Part shown: positions 32,004 through 39,864 of the stretch, one piece after another
Layout of the letters: each line of letters begins with the position of its first letter
Position numbering within the stretch: the stretch's first letter is position 1
Assembly (NCBI GenBank): GCA_958445065.1
Contig: CAUCQW010000019.1
Location: 1 to 48,695 of the forward strand
From: an uncultured Collinsella sp.
GTDB lineage: Bacteria > Actinomycetota > Coriobacteriia > Coriobacteriales > Coriobacteriaceae
Length of the DNA: 48,695 nucleotides
Direction of reading: 5' to 3'
Translations under genes and position numbers: made by a program
The notes under the pieces: model-generated
Seen by the model: the letters and a program-made list of their open reading frames with translations, nothing else
What the model was told of the DNA's origin: nothing
Database searches by the model: none

Positions 32004-32750
32004 ATGGAAAAGCTGGGAGTTATCGGCGGCATGGGCGCCGAGGCCACGTCGTATTACTACGACCAGGTGGTGCGCCACACGGCTGCTGCCTGCGATCAGG
32101 AACATATCGACATGGTGGTGCTCTCCAAGTCGACCATGCCCGACCGCACGTTGGCCATTAAGACCGGCGAGCATGCCAAGCTGCTGGCGACCATGAAAGA
32201 GTGTGCCCAGGCACTCGAGTCGCTGGGCTGCGCGCACATTGCCATTCCCTGCAACACGTCACACTACTTCTACGATCAGATCCAGTCGTTTACGAAGGTG
32301 CCGATTATCCACATGCCGCGTGAGTCGGTGCGCTATGCTCTGGCCGGTGCGGTGATGGGGGAGTGCGAGTTCGACCCCAACCTGAGTATGCCGGCCGAGC
32401 CGGTGCACAAGATTGGCATCATGGGCACCGACGGAACCGTGGGCGCGGGCGTCTACGGCCGCGAATGTAAGGCTGCGGGTGTTGAGGTCGTCTATCCCAG
32501 CGAGAAACGTCAGAACGATGTGATGTCGCTTATCTACGATGATGTGAAGGCCGGACGTGAGCCCGATATGGATAAGTTCGACCGCGTGATGTGGGAGTTC
32601 GCCCGTAGCGGCTGCGACCGCGTCATTCTGGCCTGCACCGAGCTCTCGGTGCTGCAAAAGTACCGAGAGATGCCCGAGATCACCCTCGACGCCATGGATG
32701 TCCTGGTGCGCGAATCCATCATCCGCAGCGGCGCCCCCTACCGCCTCTAG
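32004..32750 (+). CDS. Aspartate racemase family protein
   Basis: Start at the ATG at 32004 with AAGGAGG six bases upstream; 248 residues. Cofactor-independent Asp/Glu racemase motifs: LGVIGGMGAEATSYYYDQVV at the N-terminus, AHIAIPCNTSHYF with the first catalytic Cys, and VILACTELSVL with the second. PPR-type hallmarks are intact. It would provide D-aspartate for the ligase encoded just upstream. The family also includes glutamate and broad-specificity racemases, but the genomic pairing favours aspartate. Confidence 0.88.
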   Translation: MEKLGVIGGMGAEATSYYYDQVVRHTAAACDQEHIDMVVLSKSTMPDRTLAIKTGEHAKLLATMKECAQALESLGCAHIAIPCNTSHYFYDQIQSFTKVPIIHMPRESVRYALAGAVMGECEFDPNLSMPAEPVHKIGIMGTDGTVGAGVYGRECKAAGVEVVYPSEKRQNDVMSLIYDDVKAGREPDMDKFDRVMWEFARSGCDRVILACTELSVLQKYREMPEITLDAMDVLVRESIIRSGAPYRL

Positions 32751-32761
32751 CTTCCGACCCG

Positions 32762-32786
32762 CCAAAAAGGGACAGGTTAATTTTGG
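32762..32786. repeat. REP-like element, copy 3 (inverted)
   Basis: CCAAAA (32762-32767) and TTTTGG (32781-32786) flank GGGACAGGTTAA, the reverse complement of the AACCTGTCCC core seen at 16815 and 18028. It lies just after the racemase gene. Confidence 0.65.
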
Positions 32787-32809
32787 TAGGTTTTATCTGG
32801 TGAAACAGT

Positions 32810-32847
32810 AAAGGCCTCGGCTCGTTTGGTGCGAGCCGAGGCCTTTT
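32810..32847. terminator. Bidirectional terminator between racemase and ecfT genes
   Basis: A perfect 15-bp stem joins 32810-32824 with 32832-32846 (AAAGGCCTCGGCTCG and its complement), loop of seven, T-rich on both sides. Confidence 0.92.
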
Positions 32848-32875
32848 GCGTTGGGCGGTTGCTGTCGGTGGTGAA

Positions 32876-33622
32876 CTAGAACAGGAAGCCGATGGCGATG
32901 AGGGCGATGCTGACGATGAGCACGGCGATGTCCAGGCCCTTGATGGGGTAGCGCTTGTACGAGCTGGCGCGCGTACGCAGATAGAAGCCGCGCTGTTCTG
33001 CCGCCAAGGCTGTGGCATCGGTCTTGCCCACGCTTGAGATGAGCAGCGGCACGCACAGTGGCAACATGAGCTTAAGCTTCTTGATGGGGTTCTTGGTGTC
33101 GTACTCGACGCCGCGTGCGGTCTGCGCCTCCATGATGGCATTCATCTCCTGACCAAACACCGGCACAAAGCGCAGCGCCGTGGTAAAGGTGAAGGCATAG
33201 CGATACGGCACGTGCAGCACCTCGACGCAGGCGTTGGCAAGGTCGTTGAGCTTGGTCACCATGAGCATGAGGATGAGTGGTAACGCCACACCCAGCAGGC
33301 GCAGGCAGGCCTTCGATCCTGTGATGAGGCCCGTGTCGGTGATAAAACCCCACACCACGTTGCCATCGCGCATAAAGGCCAGCTGGAGCACCAGCATGAT
33401 AAGCGCGAGCGGAATCAGCAACTTGAGCAGCGAGAACAGACGGTCGACGACGCCGGCATAGGCACCCAGTGCAAGGGTGAGTGCCAAAAAGCCCAGCAGC
33501 GCTACGTAGGTGTCGGACAAGAAGATGCCGACGATGATGGCAGCGGCGAGGCCCAGTTTGACGACGGGGTTCAGGCGATGCAGCAGCGTATCGCCCGGCA
33601 TGTAGTCGATGACGTTAACCAC
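32876..33622 (-). CDS. ecfT: ECF transporter transmembrane component EcfT
   Basis: The GTG at 33622 has AAGGAG ten bases upstream and overlaps the ATPase stop by 8 bases, so it is preferred to an ATG at 33655; 248 residues. GDTLLHRLNPVVKLGLAAAI is the family N-terminus. Several membrane helices follow, and the coupling helices carry the A-R-G signatures (MEAQTARGVEYD and AAEQRGFYLRT). EcfT links the ATPases to the substrate-binding S protein. It is the third gene of the minus-strand operon. Confidence 0.9.
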   Translation of the reverse strand: MVNVIDYMPGDTLLHRLNPVVKLGLAAAIIVGIFLSDTYVALLGFLALTLALGAYAGVVDRLFSLLKLLIPLALIMLVLQLAFMRDGNVVWGFITDTGLITGSKACLRLLGVALPLILMLMVTKLNDLANACVEVLHVPYRYAFTFTTALRFVPVFGQEMNAIMEAQTARGVEYDTKNPIKKLKLMLPLCVPLLISSVGKTDATALAAEQRGFYLRTRASSYKRYPIKGLDIAVLIVSIALIAIGFLF

Positions 33623-35366
33623 GGTGGACCATCTCCTTGGTAATTCGAACGACATCGGTGACCTCGCTCACCTGCGCAAAAGCGGGCGAGACGGAAGATG
33701 CCAGACGGCGCGAGAGTTCAATAACCTGGGGAGGCTCCACGTAGGCATGCTGCATGAGTTCGATGTTCGAGAATAGCTCGTGCGTGCGGCCGCGGTCGAG
33801 GATGCGACCGTCGGCCATTACCACAATGCGCTCGGCAAAATCCGAGACGACTTCCATATCGTGGCAGACCATAATCACGGCGCAGCCGCGCTCGGCCATG
33901 GTGCGCACCGTTTCCATGACGGTCATGCACTCGCGGTAATCAAGGCCGCTCGTGGGCTCGTCGAGCACGACGATCTTGGGCTCAACCACTACGACGGAGG
34001 CAAGCGCCACCATTTGTCGCTGGCCGCGCGAAAGTGAGAAAGGTGCCTCATCGGCAGGCAGGCCAAAGCGGTCGATAACAAGTTGAGCACGACGCAGAGC
34101 CTCGGCACGGTCGATGCCGGCAAGCTCCAGGCCAAAAGCGACCTCGTCGAGTACGGTATCCTTGCAGATCTGGCGGTCGGGGTTTTGGAAGAGCGTTGCG
34201 ACCTCGCGGGCAATGCGGCTCGTGGGAACGGCTGCGGTATCCAACCCCGTGACGCGCACGCTGCCCGAGGCGGGCTTAAGCAGGCCTGTGAGCAGCTTGG
34301 TGAGCGTGGTCTTGCCGGCACCGTTTTGGCCGACGATGCCCACGAGCTCGCCAGGATAGAGCGTCAGGCTTAGGTCGTGGACGGCGGCGCCGCCATTGGG
34401 ATAGGCAAACTCAACGTGATCGAAGGTGAGCACGGGCTCGGCGTCCTTGGCATGAGGGCGCAACGACGGTGCATGCGGGGAGCCGGCGGGCGCCTGGGCT
34501 TCGCTGGCCGCGTGTGCGGGGTCGACGATGCCCGAAATCAGGCGCTCAGCCTCGTCGACATCCAAGCAAGGGGTACCGCTTACCAGGCCATCGGCCTCGA
34601 GGCTATTGAAGATACGCGTGACGCGAGGGCAGTCGACGCCGATGGCACGGAGCTCGTCGGTATGCGCGAAGACCTCGTGTGGTTCGCCCTGCAGCGCAAT
34701 TTCGCCATGGTTGAGCACGAGCACGCGGTTGCAGTACTCCGAGAGCAGGGCGACCTTTTGCTCAACGACGACGATGGTGATTCCAAGTGCGCGGTTTACC
34801 TCACGCAGCGTCTCGAAGACCAGCGTGGAGCTGGCAGGGTCGAGTGCCGCGGTGGGCTCGTCGAGAACCAAGACGCGCGGACGCATAGCAAGGATGGCGG
34901 CGATGGCTACCTTTTGCTTCTGTCCGCCCGAGAGGGTGGCAATCTCGCGGTCGCGCAGGTCGCTGATGCCGACGGTCTCGAGCGTTTCGCTCACGCGCCG
35001 CTCGATCTGGTCGTGGGGAACGCCAAAGTTCTCGAGGCCAAAGAGCATCTCGTCCTCGACGACCGAGGCGACCATCTGCGTGTCGATATCCTGCAGCACA
35101 CTGCCGACGATTTGCGACACGTCGGTCAGCGAGACCTCGCAGGTGTCGTGGCCGTCAACCATGACGGACCCAAAGAACGTGCCGGTGTAGTGGTGGGGCA
35201 CGGCACCCGACAGGCAGGCGGCAAGCGTGGACTTGCCGGCGTCCGAGGGCCCGATGATGCCGATGAAATCTCCCTTGTTCACGCTGAGCGAGATGTGGCT
35301 GAGCGCCTGCTCGGTCTGCGTGCCATAGGAGAACGAGACATCGTCGACGTTGATGATCGTTTCCAT
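33615..35366 (-). CDS. Double ECF ATPase (two EcfA domains in one polypeptide)
   Basis: 583 residues with two ABC domains. The first has GPSDAGKST, TLSGGQKQKVAIA, RVLVLDEPTAALD; the second has GQNGAGKTT, SLSRGQRQMVALA (an R in place of the second G of LSGGQ) and IVVLDEPTSGLD. A Pro/Ala-rich linker (about residues 285-305) joins them. Such fused EcfA-EcfA' proteins power dedicated (group I) ECF importers. Start at the ATG at 35366 behind AAAGG. The gene follows the S component gene by about 107 bases, in which a large palindrome sits. All genes needed for one importer are present. Confidence 0.92.
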   Translation of the reverse strand: METIINVDDVSFSYGTQTEQALSHISLSVNKGDFIGIIGPSDAGKSTLAACLSGAVPHHYTGTFFGSVMVDGHDTCEVSLTDVSQIVGSVLQDIDTQMVASVVEDEMLFGLENFGVPHDQIERRVSETLETVGISDLRDREIATLSGGQKQKVAIAAILAMRPRVLVLDEPTAALDPASSTLVFETLREVNRALGITIVVVEQKVALLSEYCNRVLVLNHGEIALQGEPHEVFAHTDELRAIGVDCPRVTRIFNSLEADGLVSGTPCLDVDEAERLISGIVDPAHAASEAQAPAGSPHAPSLRPHAKDAEPVLTFDHVEFAYPNGGAAVHDLSLTLYPGELVGIVGQNGAGKTTLTKLLTGLLKPASGSVRVTGLDTAAVPTSRIAREVATLFQNPDRQICKDTVLDEVAFGLELAGIDRAEALRRAQLVIDRFGLPADEAPFSLSRGQRQMVALASVVVVEPKIVVLDEPTSGLDYRECMTVMETVRTMAERGCAVIMVCHDMEVVSDFAERIVVMADGRILDRGRTHELFSNIELMQHAYVEPPQVIELSRRLASSVSPAFAQVSEVTDVVRITKEMVHRG

Positions 35367-35384
35367 GGATACCTTTCATAGTCA

Positions 35385-35428
35385 TTGGGGACGTTCTTAA
35401 ATGACCAGTCGTTTAAGAACGTCCCCAA
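35385..35428. repeat. Large perfect palindrome inside the ecf operon (REP-like)
   Basis: TTGGGGACGTTCTTAAA (35385-35401) is repeated in perfect inverted form at 35412-35428, with a 10-base spacer. The 17-bp stem has no T tract, and it lies between the S and ATPase genes. Its GGGGAC ends resemble the GGGACAGG of the other REP-like copies. Confidence 0.85.
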
Positions 35429-35472
35429 GAGCTCGTTGTTTGGGACAGTCTTTACCGATGGGGCACTGTGGG

Positions 35473-36045
35473 TTAGTTGAGCCTAAGGGCCTTCTGGATG
35501 GGCAAGTAGAGGGCGCCGACCAGAATGGCGTTAAAGACGGCGGTCATGGCGACGACGGGCAACATGGCGGCGGCGAGCTCGCCGACCACGCCGAGCATGG
35601 CCATCTTGATGACCATGAAGATGACGCCGGAGACAAAGGTGGTCAGGAAGGTTGCGACAATGGCGATCGCGGGCTTGACCTGACCGTTCTTGCCGGCGGC
35701 GTTGACGATGCCGGCCATGAGCATGGCGGCGATGCCCTCAGCGGCAAAATCGACGAACGGCGAAGCGGTGGTGATCTGGATTACGGCAGCCGAGATGAGG
35801 CCAATGACGAGCGCCTGGCCGATGTTGGGGCGAACGACCAGGATGGTGAGGCAGAAGGCCGAGATGATGAACTCGGGGCTGATCATGCCGCCCGAGATGC
35901 CCGAGATGGCCTTGCCGACGGTGAAGTTGAGGATGAAGCCGGCAGCGAGCAGGATGGCGAGCAGGACGAGAGCACGGACGTCGAGTTTGCCGCGGTCGGC
36001 GGTCTGGACGGTGCGGGGCTGGGCGGCGGTGGTGTTCTGAGACAT
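35473..36045 (-). CDS. ECF transporter S component (predicted tryptophan-related substrate)
   Basis: Start at the ATG at 36045 with AAAGGA; 190 residues and about six hydrophobic helices (ALVLLAILLAAGFILNFTV, FIISAFCLTILVVRPNIGQA, ALVIGLISAAVIQITTASPF, and others). Small size, hydrophobicity and placement in front of the double ATPase and EcfT identify it as the S protein that captures the substrate. Family by sequence alone is not recognised with certainty. The upstream leader peptide with three consecutive Trp codons and a terminator predicts regulation by charged tRNA-Trp, which in turn predicts tryptophan or a compound related to its metabolism as substrate. Confidence 0.8.
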   Translation of the reverse strand: MSQNTTAAQPRTVQTADRGKLDVRALVLLAILLAAGFILNFTVGKAISGISGGMISPEFIISAFCLTILVVRPNIGQALVIGLISAAVIQITTASPFVDFAAEGIAAMLMAGIVNAAGKNGQVKPAIAIVATFLTTFVSGVIFMVIKMAMLGVVGELAAAMLPVVAMTAVFNAILVGALYLPIQKALRLN

Positions 36046-36090
36046 GGTGAAAATCCTTTCGGAATGGGGGTGCAAGAGAAAAGCGGAGGC

Positions 36091-36220
36091 GCGTGATGCG
36101 AATGCGATCGGGCTCGAGATAGAAAAAGGCCCCCGGTCGAAACCGGAGGCCTTCCAATCACCTAGAGCGCAAAAACAGGCGTGAGGGACTCACTGTCGAC
36201 CGATCGTATTCGCATCACGC
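36091..36220 (-). promoter_or_regulatory. Attenuator region of the ecf operon, long-range paired arms
   Basis: Positions 36200-36220, immediately 3' of the Trp codons on the minus strand, match the reverse complement of 36091-36111 at 20 of 21 positions. The arms enclose the terminator. Shorter competing pairs exist: GGCGTGA (36215-36221) with TCACGCC (36178-36184), and CGGTCGA (36196-36202) with TCGACCG (36134-36140) inside the terminator. These are the elements expected of a trp-type attenuator; exact alternative folds are inferred. Confidence 0.65.
36126..36153 (-). terminator. Attenuator terminator in front of the S component gene
   Basis: On the minus strand AAGGCCTCCGGT pairs with ACCGGGGGCCTT (one T-G pair) across a TTCG loop and is followed by TTTCT. 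It lies 37 bases after the leader peptide stop and 81 bases before the S component start. Confidence 0.88.
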
Positions 36221-36258
36221 CACCACCAGTTGTTGAGAGACTTCATCGTGTTCTTCAT
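36190..36258 (-). CDS. Trp-rich leader peptide (22 codons) of the ecf operon
   Basis: A 22-codon frame starts at the ATG at 36258 with AAAGGAG eight bases upstream and ends with TGA at 36190-36192. It contains NNWWWRDA: three consecutive TGG codons (36220-36228) in a very short peptide, as in trp operon leader peptides. An extended -10 promoter lies 60 bases upstream, and an intrinsic terminator follows. In low tryptophan, ribosomes should stall on the TGG codons and prevent termination. Confidence 0.88.
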   Translation of the reverse strand: MKNTMKSLNNWWWRDANTIGRQ

Positions 36259-36316
36259 GTTGGTGGCTCCTTTCGTGATACCGTGGCACGGTCGCACCTA
36301 GTTGCTGTTGCGCTGC

Positions 36317-36325
36317 ACTATAGCA
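36317..36325 (-). promoter_or_regulatory. Extended -10 promoter of the ecf operon
   Basis: On the minus strand TG-C-TATAGT is an extended -10 box (TATAGT at 36317-36322). A weak TTCCCC lies 18 bases further upstream. Transcription would start near 36310 and include the leader peptide. Confidence 0.6.
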
Positions 36326-36396
36326 CAGCGAAGTGCGTGCGGGGAAATCTTTTTTGAAAAGATTTCAGGCGGGTTTCCCGCCGGTCAAAAGAGCGG

Positions 36397-36438
36397 GCTG
36401 GGCGGGCGAGGCTGCCATTGCTGCCTTGCCCGCCCAGC
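36397..36438 (-). terminator. Terminator of the C69 dipeptidase gene
   Basis: GCTGGGCGGGC (36397-36407) and GCCCGCCCAGC (36428-36438) form an 11-bp stem, extended by inner AGGC/GCCT pairs, just 7 bases after the minus-strand stop at 36446. Further hairpins (36369-36383 and 36345-36365) follow. Confidence 0.75.
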
Positions 36439-36445
36439 TAAGACG

Positions 36446-38440
36446 TTACTCCTTATTGCGACGGTAGAGGAAGTAACCGCCCGCGGAGATGACGGCAACG
36501 CCAGCGATGGCGAATGCGGCCACCATGCGGCCATCAAAACGATCGCCAGTGGTGGGCAGGCCGCCCTTGGTGTTCGTCTTGTTAGTGGTTACCGTGGTCG
36601 TGGTGTCGGACTTGCTAGGCTTCTCAGGCTTGGCGGCTGGCTGCTCGGGCTTAGCGGGCTGCTCGGGCTTAGCGGGCTGCTCGGGGGTACCGGGCTGCTC
36701 AGGAGTACCAGGCTGCTCGGGAGTGCCGGGCTGATCCGGGGTGACCGGATCGGTGGCAAGAGCATCCTTGGCGTAGGTGATGGACACCTTGAGGCCGTTG
36801 GTCTCGGTGTTCAGGTCGCTTGGGGTGAAGGGCTGGTCGAAGTTTTCGGCCTTCTGATAGGCGCGCATCTCCTGGAGCAGTGCCTTGCACTTCTTGTAGG
36901 TGTTCTCGGTAGCAGCCTTGCCGGCCTTGTTGGCCAGGGCAGTGCGGCCCTCGGTGGTCGTCTCGGCCAGCATGGCGGTGTCGACTTCCTTGTTCTGCTC
37001 GATGAGCTCGTTCTGGAGCGCATCGAGGTAGGTGCGGACGCTGGTGGCGAATTGTGCGCGGTTCGCGAAGCAAAGCGAGTTGATGTCCATCAGGACGTAG
37101 TTAATGGAGTTCTCGGGCTCCTCGTTGTTCACGATGTCCGTCTCGCTGCAGTGACCATAATCAACGGTCTGGTCGCTGAAGTAGGGGCTGACTTCGGTCA
37201 TCAGAGCGGAGTATAGCGGGATAGCGACGGAGAACTCGGCGCAGGAGAGCATCTCCCACTGGATGGTTGCAACCTCGGGGTCATAGCCCTTTCGAATCTG
37301 GAAGAGGTTGGCCTCGGCGTTGCGGTCGGAACCGATGCTGCTGACACCGTCAGTATTGGCATTAAGGCCGGGGACTTTTTCACCGCGGTTGCCGAAGGCG
37401 CGAATCAGCTCAAACGTGTTCCAGTCGGACTTGCTGGGCTGGAAGAACAGCGGCTGCATCTCATGAACCATGGCACCGAGCGTGACGTCATTCTTGTCCT
37501 TGTCCTTGACGATCTCGTAGTCGGTGCCCTCGGTCAGCGGAGCCATAAAGTAGTCACGGCCCTGGATATAACGCGCCCAAGAGCCCATGCCCGTATTGTT
37601 GATAGATACACCGTAGGTCTGGGCAACATCGAACTGTCCGTCTTCAAAGTACTTGGCGAAGCCCTTCTCTTCGGGCATAGTCTTGATCCCCTCAGAGTGG
37701 AGGCAGTTCTCAGGATCGTCAAGATTGACCTGGAAATTGAGGTTACTAATGTTGGGGTTGACCGAAGCGACGTCGTCGGTCAGCTTCATAGCGATCCACT
37801 GGTGGCCGGAAAGCGCGGCGAACAGCCAAGTTTCGGTGTTGTCGGCGATGACAATCTGGTCGTTGGAGCAGACGCCCTGCTCGTCAATTAGACTGCCGAT
37901 AAGCTCGACGCCCTCGCGGGCCGTTGCGCTCTCGCCCAAGATGACGCCCGCGTAGCTGTACTCGCCGATGCCGGTATTTTTGACCTCGGGATTTGCTTTG
38001 TGGGCATGCTCGGTCGTGGGATCCGCTGCCTTGGCATCGTCGTTGTAGGAGGTGCTCAGTGTTGCGGAGCAGGAGACGCCCTTCTCATTGATGCCGGCCT
38101 CGGAGTAGGCATCCCAGCGTCCGTCCCACTCAGCAGGATGGTCGCGCACGTAGCTGTAACGATACGTAGTCTTGGTCGAGGTGTAGGAGAATCCGGACTC
38201 GTTCGAGCTGTAGGTATGACCAGGGCCATAAGAGGGCTCGATGCCATAGTGTTTGAGGTAACGAGTGCCAATGTCCTCGGTGCGGCCATAGTACGTGTTA
38301 CCGTCGGCCGTAAGGTTCTTGCCCATGTACATCTGCGTGCAGGCGAGCGCAGATGTCGGCATGGACATGATGGTTGCAGCTCCAAAGGCGAGGCCTATGC
38401 CAAGCTTTTTGAGCGCGTTGACGGGGTGAGTTTTCCTCAT
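36446..38440 (-). CDS. LPXTG-anchored C69 family dipeptidase
   Basis: 664 residues. A signal peptide ends at SALA-C, so Cys34 becomes the N-terminal nucleophile, as in C69 (PepD) Ntn hydrolases; [20 protein letters not shown] and RTEDIG follow. Conserved [40 protein letters not shown] and [14 protein letters not shown] segments are present. After the catalytic domain come a helical region, repeats of the PGTPEQ and PAKPEQ type (about residues 575-615), and GGLPTTGD plus a membrane helix and RRNKE tail: a sortase sorting signal. Cytosolic C69 dipeptidases end after about 470-500 residues; here the enzyme is tethered on the outside, implying digestion of peptides at the cell surface. Confidence 0.92.
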   Translation of the reverse strand: MRKTHPVNALKKLGIGLAFGAATIMSMPTSALACTQMYMGKNLTADGNTYYGRTEDIGTRYLKHYGIEPSYGPGHTYSSNESGFSYTSTKTTYRYSYVRDHPAEWDGRWDAYSEAGINEKGVSCSATLSTSYNDDAKAADPTTEHAHKANPEVKNTGIGEYSYAGVILGESATAREGVELIGSLIDEQGVCSNDQIVIADNTETWLFAALSGHQWIAMKLTDDVASVNPNISNLNFQVNLDDPENCLHSEGIKTMPEEKGFAKYFEDGQFDVAQTYGVSINNTGMGSWARYIQGRDYFMAPLTEGTDYEIVKDKDKNDVTLGAMVHEMQPLFFQPSKSDWNTFELIRAFGNRGEKVPGLNANTDGVSSIGSDRNAEANLFQIRKGYDPEVATIQWEMLSCAEFSVAIPLYSALMTEVSPYFSDQTVDYGHCSETDIVNNEEPENSINYVLMDINSLCFANRAQFATSVRTYLDALQNELIEQNKEVDTAMLAETTTEGRTALANKAGKAATENTYKKCKALLQEMRAYQKAENFDQPFTPSDLNTETNGLKVSITYAKDALATDPVTPDQPGTPEQPGTPEQPGTPEQPAKPEQPAKPEQPAAKPEKPSKSDTTTTVTTNKTNTKGGLPTTGDRFDGRMVAAFAIAGVAVISAGGYFLYRRNKE

Positions 38441-38459
38441 TTTCCCTCCCAGCGTGCGA

Positions 38460-38483
38460 AAGCCCTCCGTTGCCAGAGGGCTT
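38460..38483 (-). other. Hairpin in the leader of the C69 dipeptidase gene
   Basis: AAGCCCTC (38460-38467) and GAGGGCTT (38476-38483) form an 8-bp stem, followed on the minus strand by TTTCGC and the start codon 20 bases later. It could attenuate or stabilise the transcript. The remaining 190 bases (38484-38675) are AT-rich and contain no visible gene. Confidence 0.5.
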
Positions 38484-38675
38484 CAGCCAATAAAGACACC
38501 CCATTAGCGTAACGAACTGGAAACAATATTCATCTATGAAAGAAACTTACTCGATAAGCGTAATGAAATATGCGATGAGCGGTTAATTGTACTCAGTTTA
38601 TAGCTTTACTTTAATAAAGACGCCCTGTAATTACTGTAGTCGAATAAAGTAGCTGGGAATGCCCGAAATGAAAAT

Positions 38676-38710
38676 CCCCTGCTGTTTGGCAAATGCATAA
38701 ACGGCAGGGG
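38676..38710 (-). terminator. Terminator after the lipid kinase and microprotein genes
   Basis: Positions 38676-38687 and 38699-38710 form a 12-bp stem (CCCCTGC / GCAGGGG core, one wobble pair) with an 11-base loop, followed on the minus strand by ATTTTC. Confidence 0.75.
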
Positions 38711-38746
38711 AGACGATAATTGGATGAATATCATACCAATGTAGAT

Positions 38747-38839
38747 TTACTTCTTTCGGTGGTGAATCACGTTGATGGCGTAACCGACGAGCATGGCCAA
38801 GACGATGACAATAAAGCCGATCAGGGGATTGTCGTTCAT
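38747..38839 (-). CDS. 30-residue single-pass membrane microprotein
   Basis: An ATG at 38839 follows a perfect AGGAGG ribosome binding site (spacing about five bases) and lies 9 bases after the lipid kinase stop. The product is MNDNPLIGFIVIVLAMLVGY followed by AINVIHHRKK: a polar N-terminus, one membrane helix of about 20 residues and a basic C-terminus. By the positive-inside rule the C-terminus would be cytoplasmic. A terminator follows 37 bases later, so it is the end of a two-gene operon. Function unknown; it could modulate a membrane enzyme such as the kinase. Confidence 0.75.
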   Translation of the reverse strand: MNDNPLIGFIVIVLAMLVGYAINVIHHRKK

Positions 38840-38848
38840 GGGGTCCTC

Positions 38849-39766
38849 CTATTTTCCGAGCGGTGAGAATTCGTCGACGATGAGGTCGAGGCATTGCGGA
38901 AGCGCGCGGGCACCAAAGACGCCCGAGTTGCTGGAGATGATCTCGCCATCGAACTGCATGCCCAGCGACGGCGTGCAGGTGATCTTGGCTTCCTTGGTCT
39001 GGATGATCTTGAACTGCGGACGGCCGAGCAACTTGCCGGCGGGGTCGAGCGCGGCGGTGATCACGGTCGGGAGCAGCTGGACGGTTTTTACGGGCTCGAT
39101 GACCGCGATGTCGACCATGCCGTCGTTCATGCGGCAATCGGGGAACAGGTTGATGTCGTTTTGAATGACCGAGGTGTTGCCGGCCATGCAGCAGATGCCA
39201 TCGAGCTCCTCGACAATGCCGTCATGCTCAATCGTAAAGTGCGCTACCGTAGGGTTGGGCGTGGCGAGCGCAGAGAGGAAGTAGGCGATCTCGCCGATGT
39301 CGTTTTTGGTGGGGGCGGCCTTCATCATGATCTCGGCGTCGAAGCCCGAGCCGGCGATGATGATAAAGCCGTGGCGCTTCTCGTTGCCGTCTTCGTCGAG
39401 CCAAAAGAGCTCGCCCATGTCTACTTTGACCGTGCGACCGGCGCGGCAAGCCTTGGCAAGCGCCGCCGCCTCGGGGGCATTGCCGATGTTGTTGAAGAAC
39501 AGGCAGGCCGTACCGGAGGGGAAGACGAGCGTGGGGACACCGCATCCGCGCATCTGGTCGAGCACGTTGGAGACAGTGCCATCACCGCCCGAAACGACCA
39601 CGCGATCAAACTCGCGCACGTCTGCCACGGCGTCCTCGGGTTCCATGCCATCGCCGATAAAGCGCATCACGACCTCGTCGCCGCCCTGTGCAAGGGCGTG
39701 CGTGAATGCGAAGATTTCATCTGAGCTGGGGCCCGATGCCGGGTTGTGGATGATAAGGCAGCGCAT
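38849..39766 (-). CDS. Diacylglycerol kinase family lipid kinase (YegS/DgkB-like)
   Basis: 305 residues. LIIHNPASGPSSDEI at the N-terminus, then the nucleotide-binding signature VVVSGGDGTVSNVLDQM near residue 55 and VFPSGTACLFFNNIG, the GSGFDAEIMMKAAP segment, and CRMNDGMVDIAVIEPV in the C-terminal beta sandwich. The family phosphorylates diacylglycerol or related lipids with ATP; in Gram-positives DgkB recycles diacylglycerol from lipoteichoic acid synthesis. The downstream 30-residue membrane protein may be part of the same unit. Confidence 0.9.
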   Translation of the reverse strand: MRCLIIHNPASGPSSDEIFAFTHALAQGGDEVVMRFIGDGMEPEDAVADVREFDRVVVSGGDGTVSNVLDQMRGCGVPTLVFPSGTACLFFNNIGNAPEAAALAKACRAGRTVKVDMGELFWLDEDGNEKRHGFIIIAGSGFDAEIMMKAAPTKNDIGEIAYFLSALATPNPTVAHFTIEHDGIVEELDGICCMAGNTSVIQNDINLFPDCRMNDGMVDIAVIEPVKTVQLLPTVITAALDPAGKLLGRPQFKIIQTKEAKITCTPSLGMQFDGEIISSNSGVFGARALPQCLDLIVDEFSPLGK

Positions 39767-39864
39767 ACTTACGTTCCCGTTCTGTGACTAACCGAGTATA
39801 GTTGTAAGGCAATGCCGATATCCTACCCGTGTTTTTCGGGCCTAACCTTATTCGATGGGTTGAT

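Noticed and set aside
36600..36740. Tandem DNA repeats possibly forming a CRISPR or satellite
   Set aside because: They encode the [12 protein letters not shown] repeats of the C69 dipeptidase stalk; spacing is a codon multiple and there are no spacers.
38631..38745. Short minus-strand frame ending at 38631
   Set aside because: It is the tail of a frame antisense or out of phase to the lipid kinase gene, lacks its own start with ribosome binding site and overlaps the terminator hairpin.
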